The notes beneath the pieces were generated by a model. The model was not told the DNA's origin. It did no database searches and worked only from the letters and a program-made list of their open reading frames with translations. Shown piece by piece: positions 1-5,568 of a stretch of 9,664 nt of DNA. A program made the position numbers and the translations under genes. The DNA comes from JBGPBY01 sp041481485 (lineage in GTDB: Bacteria; Acidobacteriota; Terriglobia; 20CM-2-55-15): contig JBGPBY010000268.1 in the NCBI GenBank assembly GCA_041481485.1, positions 1-9,664 on the forward strand. The letters run 5' to 3'. Every line of letters starts with the position of its first letter. The stretch's first letter is position 1.

Positions 1-58
1 CGCTGCGCGGCCCCCTCTCCCGTTGGGAGAGGGATTTCTTGATCGACCCGCCCCTACA
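1..58. repeat. Right end of a palindromic intergenic repeat element, cut by the window edge
   Basis: A perfect hairpin lies at 13-33: a 9-bp stem CCCTCTCCC/GGGAGAGGG with loop GTT. It is followed by a T-rich stretch (34-40) and the end motif TTGATCGACCCGCCCCTAC at 39-57. The same order (identical 21-base hairpin, T-rich stretch, TTGATAGACCGCACCTAC) occurs at 3241-3284, so this is a second copy of the same element type. The hairpin plus T-rich tail could also end transcription arriving from the left. Bases 1-12 do not match the corresponding part of the 3131-3286 copy, so the interior of this copy differs or is rearranged. Confidence 0.8.
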
Positions 59-83
59 ACCAATCGCATCCGAACGGGTGGTC

Positions 84-89
84 TATAAT
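84..89 (+). promoter_or_regulatory. Perfect -10 box TATAAT, probable leaderless promoter
   Basis: TATAAT at 84-89 matches the sigma-70 -10 consensus exactly and ends 8 bases before the ATG at 98. Transcription would start at about 95-98, leaving almost no 5' leader. No Shine-Dalgarno sequence is visible. No good -35 hexamer lies 16-18 bases upstream, which is the weak point. An in-frame TAA at 86-88, inside the box, prevents the gene from starting further upstream. Confidence 0.6.
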
Positions 90-97
90 TTCCCGCG

Positions 98-1192
98 ATG
101 AAACTGGCCATCCTCGGAACCCGCGGGATTCCTGCCAACTACGGCGGGTTCGAAACGTTTGCAGAAGAACTCGCGGTCCGGCTTGCGGCTCGAGGGCACG
201 AAATGACCGTCTACGGCCGTTCCAATAACATCGAATACAAAGGGAAAACCTACAAGGGGGTGAACCTTGTGATTCTTCCAACGATTGGGACCAAATATCT
301 CGACACCGTGTTTCACACGTTTTTATCGGTATTCCATTCCATACCGCGGCGATTCGACGCCGTACTCGTCTGCAATGCCGCCAATGCGATCTTCTGCGCA
401 GTACCGCGGCTCTTTCGGACCCCGGTCGCGCTTAACGTGGATGGTCTGGAACGAAAACGGAAGAAGTGGGGATTGGCGGGCCGAACCTACTATCGGATCT
501 CCGAATATCTTTCCACCATTATTCCCAACATCATTGTGACCGATGCATCGGTGATTCGAGATTATTACGCCCAACGCTATCGTGCTTCCTCGGTCATGAT
601 TGCATATGGAACACGATGCGAGCGGACGGAAACGACGACGGCCCTGAATCAGCTGAACGTCATGCCGCGAAATTATGCGTTGTACGTCAGCCGTCTCGAA
701 CCGGAGAACAATGCGCATATGGTGATCGAGGCCTATGCGTCGGTCCAAACCTCCATGCCGCTTCTGATTGTGGGCGATGCGCCCTATGCGCAGGATTACA
801 TCGCGAAACTGAAGTCGACGACCGACGCAAGAGTCCGCTTCACCGGCGGGATTTATGGAACCGGATATCGGGAACTGCAGTCTCACGCAACGATTTACAT
901 TCACGCTACGGAAGTTGGCGGTACGCATCCCGCACTCGTTGAAGCCATGGGAGCGGGAAACTGCGTCATCGTCTATGACACACCGGAAAATCGTGAAGTG
1001 ATCGGAGACTGCGGGCTTCTATTCAAGAACACGAACGAACTGACGGCGCAAATCCAGTGGGCACTCGATCATCCAGGAGATATCGTGGCAATGCGCCAAA
1101 ACGCTCAAACCAGAGCTCTGGAACTCTATTCCTGGGATACCATTACAGACCGGTACGAAAAGTTGTTCGGCGATATGAAGGCCTCCAGTTAA
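98..1192 (+). CDS. DUF1972/GT4 glycosyltransferase, rhamnosyltransferase-like
   Basis: This 364-residue protein is a probable cytoplasmic retaining glycosyltransferase of the GT-B fold that adds a sugar to a growing surface glycan. The N-terminus (MKLAILGTRGIPANYGGFET) is typical of the DUF1972 domain found in rhamnosyltransferases of capsule and O-antigen clusters, and the family's VDGLERKRKKWG block is at about 114-125. The C-terminal GT4 donor domain includes YALYVSRLEPEN (193-204) and GGTHPALVEAMGAG (274-287), where the first Glu of the usual E-x7-E motif is replaced by Gly, as I recall for this family. The start is fixed by the N-terminal glycine motif and an upstream in-frame stop. It heads an operon, with rmlB beginning 9 bases after its stop. 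Donor sugar and linkage cannot be read from the sequence; rhamnose is suggested by family and by the neighbouring rmlB. Confidence 0.9.
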   Translation: MKLAILGTRGIPANYGGFETFAEELAVRLAARGHEMTVYGRSNNIEYKGKTYKGVNLVILPTIGTKYLDTVFHTFLSVFHSIPRRFDAVLVCNAANAIFCAVPRLFRTPVALNVDGLERKRKKWGLAGRTYYRISEYLSTIIPNIIVTDASVIRDYYAQRYRASSVMIAYGTRCERTETTTALNQLNVMPRNYALYVSRLEPENNAHMVIEAYASVQTSMPLLIVGDAPYAQDYIAKLKSTTDARVRFTGGIYGTGYRELQSHATIYIHATEVGGTHPALVEAMGAGNCVIVYDTPENREVIGDCGLLFKNTNELTAQIQWALDHPGDIVAMRQNAQTRALELYSWDTITDRYEKLFGDMKASS

Positions 1193-1201
1193 AGTACATC
1201 C

Positions 1202-2239
1202 ATGAAGATTCTTGTTACCGGCGGCGCCGGATTTATTGGATCCAGTTTTGTCCGATACGTTCTTCGCACTCAGCCCCAGGTTGAGATCGTGAACTATGAC
1301 CTTCTGACTTACGCAGGCAATCTGCGGAATCTCGATGAGGTTGCTTCCGACCGTCGTTATTCGTTTGTTCGCGGGGACATTGCCGACGACATCGCGGTGC
1401 GAAGAGTATTCGAAGAGCATGGAGTGGAAGCTGTCGTCAATTTTGCCGCCGAGACCCACGTCGACCGATCGATTGAAGATTCCAGTCCGTTCATGAAGAG
1501 CAACGTTGCGGGAACCCAGTGCCTGCTGGATAACTCCCGGAGATTTAAAATTCGGAAGTACGTGCAGATTTCCACGGACGAAGTTTATGGCAGCCTTGGG
1601 GCAGAGGGAGCATTCCGCGAAGATACACCCCTGGATCCAAGCAGTCCTTATTCTGCAAGCAAAGCCAGCGCCGACATGTGGGTCATGAGCTATTTCAAAA
1701 CTTTTGGTTTTCCCGCCGTCATTACCCGCTGCACCAATAACTACGGACCATTCCAGTTTCCCGAGAAATTGATTCCCGTATTGATTTCAAATGCCATGAA
1801 CGACAGATCTCTTCCCATTTATGGCGACGGCATGAATATCCGTGAATGGATTTTTGCCGATGAACACTCCCGGGCGGTGTGGATGGCCCTCGAACGGGGA
1901 GTTCCCGGCGAGGTCTACAACATCGGCAGCGGCCAGGAAAAAACGAATCTTGATGTGGTCCGCTCCGTTCTGAAGCTTCTGGGAAAACCCGAATCCCTGA
2001 TCACATTCGTCAAGGACCGTCCGGGCCATGACCGGCGCTATGCAATGGATTGTTCCAAAATCCAGCGCGAATGGGGATGGAAGAGCCAGGTGGAATTCAG
2101 CGACGGTCTGGCGGCAACCATAGAGTGGTATCAGTCGAATCAAGACTGGATGCGCGAAATAAGGGATGCATCGTATCTCTCCTACTACGATCGGATGTAT
2201 ACCAATCGCGACGCCACTATCGCTCAGCTGTCTTCATGA
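1202..2239 (+). CDS. rmlB: dTDP-glucose 4,6-dehydratase RmlB
   Basis: This 345-residue extended short-chain dehydrogenase/reductase converts dTDP-D-glucose to dTDP-4-keto-6-deoxy-D-glucose using bound NAD+, the second step of dTDP-L-rhamnose synthesis and the branch point to other deoxysugars. The Rossmann motif TGGAGFIGS spans residues 6-14, followed by YDLLTYAGNLRNL (32-44), which is characteristic of RmlB. AAETHVDRSI is at 82-91. The catalytic block STDEVYG (124-130) supplies the Thr-Asp-Glu triad, and YSASK (150-154) supplies the Tyr/Lys pair. NNYGPFQFPEKLIP (179-192) is also typical. Length is normal for the family. All key residues are present, so it should be active. rmlA, rmlC and rmlD are absent from the window, so the final sugar is unproven. 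No clear Shine-Dalgarno site lies before the ATG; it probably depends on read-through from the upstream gene. Confidence 0.95.
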   Translation: MKILVTGGAGFIGSSFVRYVLRTQPQVEIVNYDLLTYAGNLRNLDEVASDRRYSFVRGDIADDIAVRRVFEEHGVEAVVNFAAETHVDRSIEDSSPFMKSNVAGTQCLLDNSRRFKIRKYVQISTDEVYGSLGAEGAFREDTPLDPSSPYSASKASADMWVMSYFKTFGFPAVITRCTNNYGPFQFPEKLIPVLISNAMNDRSLPIYGDGMNIREWIFADEHSRAVWMALERGVPGEVYNIGSGQEKTNLDVVRSVLKLLGKPESLITFVKDRPGHDRRYAMDCSKIQREWGWKSQVEFSDGLAATIEWYQSNQDWMREIRDASYLSYYDRMYTNRDATIAQLSS

Positions 2240-3099
2240 CGGCATGCGATCTTTGTGGCGCGGAAAATCCTCGCGAAATACTTCAGTCCCCCGATCTCGA
2301 CGGACCTCTGGTCCAATGCCGTAACTGTGGTTTTCAGTACGTCGGTCAGCGCCGTTCACAGCTGACGTTTGGCTCGGACAAAACTGCAAATACCGAGATC
2401 GCACAGCGCGTTCAGGCGGCAAACACTCAGTATCAAAACCTACGCCTCGAAGAAGAACACCGCCTCGCATTGTTGAATGCGCGTTGGCGCCTCGATTTGA
2501 TCCGGCAATTTCGTAAATCGGGAAGACTTCTGGAAGTGGGTTGCGCGCGCGGAGATTTCCTCAGCGTGGCACGAACTGATTTTGAAGTCTTTGGCGTGGA
2601 GCCCAATCCGGATCTTGCCGCTTTCGCTAAAACCGCGGCGCCCATTCATCAGGATGTCATTGAAACGGTCCCCTGGAATGACTTCGATGTGATTGCAAGC
2701 TTTCATGTGATTGAACACGTGGACTCACCGAAACGGTTCGTCACATCGATGGCGGACCGGATCCGGCCGGGCGGCCTGCTGGTGCTGGAAACACCCGATA
2801 TTCACTCGCTGCCGTTCTGGTTGATGAGATCAAAATGGCGCCAGTTTATTCCGGAACATTACTTTTTCTTCGAACGGGTGACTCTTTCGAAACTGCTGCA
2901 AGACTGCGGTTTCGAAGTGAAAATGACCCGACGAATCGGAAAACATGCCAGCACCGCGTTCATCCTGAATCGCCTCTCACGATATTTTCGATTTTTGGGA
3001 CGCGGCCAGGATTGGGCCAGCCAGTCTGCACTGTCGAAACTGACTTTCCGGATCAATCCTCTCGACATCATGATCGCTTTTGCAGAAAAGCGAGGGTAG
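2236..3099 (+). CDS. Class I SAM-dependent methyltransferase with N-terminal zinc ribbon
   Basis: I chose the ATG at 2236, whose ATGA overlaps the rmlB stop by 4 bases, the usual sign of translational coupling; a start at 2050 would lie inside rmlB and give a meaningless N-terminus. The 287-residue protein opens with a zinc-ribbon-like knuckle pair, CDLCG (Cys4, Cys7) and CRNCG (Cys28, Cys31). A linker rich in charged residues follows (about 50-95), then a class I methyltransferase fold: SAM motif LLEVGCARGDF (98-108), acidic strand-2 end at VEPN (Glu122), and FHVIEHVDSP (156-165). A block near 196-214 is rich in aromatic and basic residues. Such methyltransferases are common in polysaccharide clusters and are usually assigned to sugar methylation. 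The substrate here is unknown; a deoxysugar or glycan hydroxyl is the contextual guess. It is the last gene of this operon. Confidence 0.88.
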   Translation: MTACDLCGAENPREILQSPDLDGPLVQCRNCGFQYVGQRRSQLTFGSDKTANTEIAQRVQAANTQYQNLRLEEEHRLALLNARWRLDLIRQFRKSGRLLEVGCARGDFLSVARTDFEVFGVEPNPDLAAFAKTAAPIHQDVIETVPWNDFDVIASFHVIEHVDSPKRFVTSMADRIRPGGLLVLETPDIHSLPFWLMRSKWRQFIPEHYFFFERVTLSKLLQDCGFEVKMTRRIGKHASTAFILNRLSRYFRFLGRGQDWASQSALSKLTFRINPLDIMIAFAEKRG

Positions 3100-3130
3100 C
3101 GGTCAGTTGGAAATCTGCGACAGCGGCCCA

Positions 3131-3286
3131 CTGTAGGCGCGGTCTATCAAGGGATCCCTCTCCCAACGGGAGAGGGTGGCCGAAGGCCGGGTGAGGGGTA
3201 CCACAAGTAACAATATTTACGTGCGGTACCCCTCACCCAACCCTCTCCCGTTGGGAGAGGGTTTTCTTGATAGACCGCACCTACGG
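3131..3286. repeat. Complete long-hairpin intergenic repeat (MITE/REP-like) with terminal inverted repeats
   Basis: Three nested arm pairs face each other. The outer ends 3133-3150 and 3267-3284 match at 17 of 18 positions as inverted repeats (GTAGGCGCGGTCTATCAA on the left). The middle arms 3156-3176 and 3241-3261 are exact 21-base inverted copies, and each is also a hairpin by itself (CCCTCTCCC/GGGAGAGGG). The inner arms 3189-3202 and 3225-3238 (GGGTGAGGGGTACC) match at 14 of 14. The loop is 3203-3224, which is AT-rich. A small GGCC-GAA-GGCC hairpin (3178-3188) is present on the left arm only. No gene fits here. The GGGTGAGG/CCCTCTCCC combination recalls widespread bacterial intergenic repeats, from memory. 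No mobilising gene is present. Confidence 0.9.
3241..3268 (+). terminator. Candidate rho-independent terminator at the right end of the repeat
   Basis: A GC-rich 9-bp hairpin with a 3-base loop (3241-3261) is directly followed by TTTTCTT (3262-3268). This is the standard intrinsic terminator layout and would end transcripts of the rmlB-methyltransferase operon. It is part of the repeat element, so the function may be incidental. The alternative fold with the left arm of the element competes with this hairpin. Confidence 0.5.
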
Positions 3287-3292
3287 AGCAAG

Positions 3293-3321
3293 TTGACATA
3301 TAGAAAAGTACTTTGTATAGT
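3293..3321 (+). promoter_or_regulatory. Strong sigma-70-type promoter, TTGACA-N17-TATAGT, probably leaderless
   Basis: TTGACA at 3293-3298 is a perfect -35 box. A 17-base spacer leads to TATAGT at 3316-3321 (5 of 6 matches). The ATG at 3328 begins 7 bases after the end of the -10 box, which is where transcription should start. The promoter begins 7 bases after the repeat element ends, so the element directly abuts it. Confidence 0.8.
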
Positions 3322-3327
3322 AAACTT

Positions 3328-3888
3328 ATGCCGAAGCTTGCGAGAGTCGCGGTGCTCTGGGTGCCCTTCGCTGCGGTGATCACGATCATTTGTGGCCTGG
3401 TCTTTCTGACGGTGCAGCAGTCGCTGCGGCAGTCTGCCGACGATCCCCAGATTCAAATGGCCGAAGATGCCGCCAACGCGCTGGCCCGCGGCGCTGCCGA
3501 GGACGCGGTTCTCCCTGCAACCCAGGTCGATATTGCAACCAGCCTCGCCCCATTTGCGATTGTGTTCAATACCAGGGGAGACGTTGTTGCGGCTTCCGGG
3601 CTGCTTCATGGCCGCAATCTTCAGCTGCCGCCGGGTGTTCTGGATCACGTCCGAACGCTCGGAGAAAACCGGTTGACGCTGCAGCCTGAACCTTCGGTCC
3701 GTATCGCCAGCGTGATCCGTCATTACGAGGGCCCACACCCCGGCTTTGTCCTGGCCGGCCGGTCGCTTCGTGAGATTGAGTTCAGGGAACAGCAAACGCG
3801 GATCTTTGTTGCCATTGCCTGGGTTGTCTCCGTCGCCATTTCATTTCTGGTTGTCTCGGTTTTCAGTTCGGCGACTGTTTGGCAATAG
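3328..3888 (+). CDS. Two-helix membrane protein with extracytoplasmic sensor-like domain
   Basis: I start this at ATG 3328 (186 residues). A TTG at 3313 is in frame but lies across the promoter's -10 box. One hydrophobic segment is near the N-terminus (about 8-29) and another near the C-terminus (about 158-178), leaving about 130 residues outside the cytoplasm and only a few residues after the second helix. The middle contains DDPQIQMAEDAANALARG (38-55), SLAPFAIVFNTRGDVVAASG (72-91) and GFVLAGRSLREIE (139-151). The FAIVFNTRGDVVA strand-turn-strand recalls PAS/Cache sensor domains. From memory, proteins with the same DDPQIQMAEDAA and SLAPFxIV blocks occur in other bacteria as uncharacterised membrane proteins of similar size, so this is probably full length. 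No HAMP or kinase domain follows in any frame. Function unknown; it has its own promoter and no clear link to glycan synthesis. Confidence 0.8.
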   Translation: MPKLARVAVLWVPFAAVITIICGLVFLTVQQSLRQSADDPQIQMAEDAANALARGAAEDAVLPATQVDIATSLAPFAIVFNTRGDVVAASGLLHGRNLQLPPGVLDHVRTLGENRLTLQPEPSVRIASVIRHYEGPHPGFVLAGRSLREIEFREQQTRIFVAIAWVVSVAISFLVVSVFSSATVWQ

Positions 3889-3906
3889 GTCCCGGGGATG
3901 TACAAT
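3879..3906 (+). promoter_or_regulatory. Candidate sigma-70-type promoter, TTGGCA-N16-TACAAT
   Basis: TTGGCA (3879-3884) and TACAAT (3901-3906) each match consensus at 5 of 6 positions with a 16-base spacer. The -35 box overlaps the end of the upstream gene. Transcription would start near 3913 and give a leader of about 100 bases before the ATG at 4016. The leader begins with a small CGACA-GTT-TGTCG hairpin (3913-3925). Unlike its neighbours, this gene would therefore have a normal leader, though no clear Shine-Dalgarno site is seen. Confidence 0.5.
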
Positions 3907-4015
3907 TAAATCCGACAGTTTGTCGCAGGGTTCGTCTGTCCTGAATTTCCGCATCCTTCGCAATCAATGGTTTCAGGCGGCCCTCAGTTGGAGCGCAAAC
4001 TGCATTTGACTCCGC

Positions 4016-5326
4016 ATGATGGCAGGATTCCCAATTCGTACCCTGGTTCTGGCCGTTCTGGTTTTCCTCATTCCCGTTGCAGGCAGGGGAATGTTGCGGC
4101 AAGCTGGCGCCGGGACTGACAACATCCTCAATGAGTATTCCAACACGCAGCCGAAAGATCCCATCGCCGGTCTGCAGAAAAAGCTGGCGTCGGGGCAGAT
4201 CAAACTGGATTTTGACGGCCGTTGGGGATATCTCCCTTCGATCCTGAAGGAATTGAAAATCCCGAAGTCATCACAGACCCTGGTATTTTCCAAAACAAGT
4301 TTTCAGATCGACCACATTTCTGTGCAGACACCGCGTGCCCTGTACTTCAATGACGATGTTTATGTGGGTTGGGTGCAGGGTGGGTCGGTGTTGGAATTCG
4401 CATCGGTCGATCCAAGACTGGGCGCGATTTTTTACACTCTGGATCAAAAAAAGGACGTCCCGCCTCAATTGGACCGGCAGGTGGAAGGATGCCTGGTCTG
4501 CCACGATTCGTCCTCTACCGGCGGAGTCCCAGGTTTCATGATGCGGTCGGTGCTCCCCGATATCGATGGGAACGTTATTCTCAGTGCCGGTACGAGTGTC
4601 ATGACAGACCGCTCGCCGCTGTCCGAGCGCTTCGGCGGGTGGTATGCGACGGGCAAGAGTGGCAGTCAATACCATCGGGGAAACAGTTATTACCCAAACA
4701 TCGCTGCGGCCATGGGCAATCCCAAGACATACCTGGCGAGAACGAATCCTGCTTCCACTTCGAATCTTGAAACTCTGCCGAAGATCGTGGATTCATCCCG
4801 CTATTTCGACAAATACAGCGACATCGTGTCCCTGATGGTCATGACACACCAGACCCAGCTTCATAACCTGATGACGCATGTGAACTACGAAGTACGAGCA
4901 GCGCTAAAAGATGAAGGCGTCAAACGTCCTGTTTCTGAGATTACACAGAACCGGATTCGAAACGTCACGGAACCGCTGGTGAGGGCGATGCTGTTTGCGT
5001 GGACGCCCGAATTTTCCGAACCGATTTCAGGAGTCTCCGGTTTTACCGAGCAGTTTCAAAAGCAGGGTCCATTCGACAAACAGGGACGGACGTTGCGGGA
5101 GTTCGATCTCAAGACGCGGCTATTCCGCTATCCCCTCAGCTTCCTGGTTTATTCCGATGCATTTGACGATTTGCCCGCGCCGGCAAAGAGCTATGTCTAT
5201 CGCCGATTCGGCGAAATCCTGAGCGGCAAAGATCGAAGCATGGACTTCAGACACCTGACCGAGGCGGACAGAGCGGCGATCCTCGAAATCCTTCAAGACA
5301 CGAAGCCGGATTTCAAAGTCCTATAA
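4016..5326 (+). CDS. Exported protein with a single c-type heme motif (CLVCH)
   Basis: This 436-residue protein begins with a basic-hydrophobic segment (residues 8-22, RTLVLAVLVFLIPVAG), acting as a signal peptide or membrane anchor. A TGA at 4007-4009 limits the start to 4016 or 4019. The only heme-attachment motif is CLVCH at 159-163 (Cys159, Cys162, His163), followed by DSSSTGGVPGFMMRSV with two Met residues (175-176), one of which could be a distal ligand. It is much larger than a simple monoheme cytochrome c; regions on each side (SFQIDHISVQTPRALYFNDD, 95-114, and MTHQTQLHNLMTHVNYEV, in the second half) form no domain I can name. It is probably periplasmic and would need the cytochrome c maturation machinery. 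I infer an electron-transfer or redox role but cannot name partner or substrate. It sits between two repeat regions, apart from the glycan operons. Confidence 0.82.
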   Translation: MMAGFPIRTLVLAVLVFLIPVAGRGMLRQAGAGTDNILNEYSNTQPKDPIAGLQKKLASGQIKLDFDGRWGYLPSILKELKIPKSSQTLVFSKTSFQIDHISVQTPRALYFNDDVYVGWVQGGSVLEFASVDPRLGAIFYTLDQKKDVPPQLDRQVEGCLVCHDSSSTGGVPGFMMRSVLPDIDGNVILSAGTSVMTDRSPLSERFGGWYATGKSGSQYHRGNSYYPNIAAAMGNPKTYLARTNPASTSNLETLPKIVDSSRYFDKYSDIVSLMVMTHQTQLHNLMTHVNYEVRAALKDEGVKRPVSEITQNRIRNVTEPLVRAMLFAWTPEFSEPISGVSGFTEQFQKQGPFDKQGRTLREFDLKTRLFRYPLSFLVYSDAFDDLPAPAKSYVYRRFGEILSGKDRSMDFRHLTEADRAAILEILQDTKPDFKVL

Positions 5327-5349
5327 GCTCAGAAGTTTCTGGATCTGTC

Positions 5350-5493
5350 GTGCCTTCGGCACTTGAGATGTTTGGCGAGTTTCCGTTCCACCGGCTCACG
5401 CCGGTGGCTATGGGAAGTGCCGCCGCTCCGCGGCTCCCTGTTTTAGCCGCGTAGCGGCTACAGTCTTTTAGCCACCGGCGTGAGCCGGTGGAA
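5350..5493. repeat. Cluster of five small GC-rich hairpins (REP-like) with a 25-base inverted repeat
   Basis: Five hairpins follow one another: GTGCC-TTC-GGCAC (5350-5362), CCACCGGC-TCAC-GCCGGTGG (5388-5407), GCCGC-TCC-GCGGC (5422-5434), TAGCCGC-GTA-GCGGCTA (5444-5460) and CCACCGGC-GTGA-GCCGGTGG (5472-5491). Bases 5386-5410 and 5469-5493 are exact 25-base inverted copies, so the outer parts can also pair with each other and enclose the middle hairpins. There is no gene in 5327-5568. The sequences differ from the GTAGGnGCGGTC elements elsewhere in the window, so this is a second repeat family. Confidence 0.85.
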
Positions 5494-5532
5494 TAGCGAA
5501 AGACTCACACCTATTTTTTCCCGACCTGACAA

Positions 5533-5561
5533 TTGACACGGCGACGGGAAGCCATTAGCGT
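5533..5561 (+). promoter_or_regulatory. Candidate promoter TTGACA-N17-TAGCGT before the beta-helix gene
   Basis: A perfect -35 box TTGACA (5533-5538) is followed after 17 bases by TAGCGT (5556-5561), a poor -10 match (3 of 6). The ATG at 5569 starts 8 bases after it, the same geometry as the stronger promoter at 3293-3321. No Shine-Dalgarno sequence is seen at a useful distance from 5569. Confidence 0.45.
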
Positions 5562-5568
5562 GACTCGC

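Noticed and set aside
323..928. 201-residue minus-strand open frame opposite the first glycosyltransferase
   Set aside because: It is a shadow of a well-conserved gene on the + strand; its translation has no recognisable motif. The same holds for the minus-strand frames at 3217-3795, 7875-8471 and 8688-9203.
2050..2235. Upstream extension of the methyltransferase reading frame to an ATG at 2050
   Set aside because: It would overlap rmlB by 190 bases, and the extra residues show no domain; the ATG at 2236 precedes the CDLCG motif and overlaps the rmlB stop in the usual ATGA way.
3313..3327. TTG start for the two-helix membrane protein
   Set aside because: It overlaps the -10 box of a near-consensus promoter, so it would not be in the transcript; ATG 3328 fits the expected transcription start.
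3147..3389. Minus-strand open frame across the repeat element
   Set aside because: It is open only because the repeat is GC-rich; the translation is made of palindrome-derived text such as SPNGRGLGEG/PSPVGRG and has no domain.
3328..4015. Frameshifted or truncated sensor histidine kinase
   Set aside because: No frame downstream of 3888 shows HAMP, DHp or ATP-binding motifs, and an independent promoter and exported protein follow directly.
5350..5493. CRISPR array
   Set aside because: The repeats are inverted hairpins of different sequence, not regularly spaced direct repeats, and no cas gene is present.
5533..5568. TTG start for the beta-helix protein
   Set aside because: The TTG is part of a TTGACA -35 box and would put arginine-rich residues before a clean signal peptide beginning at ATG 5569.
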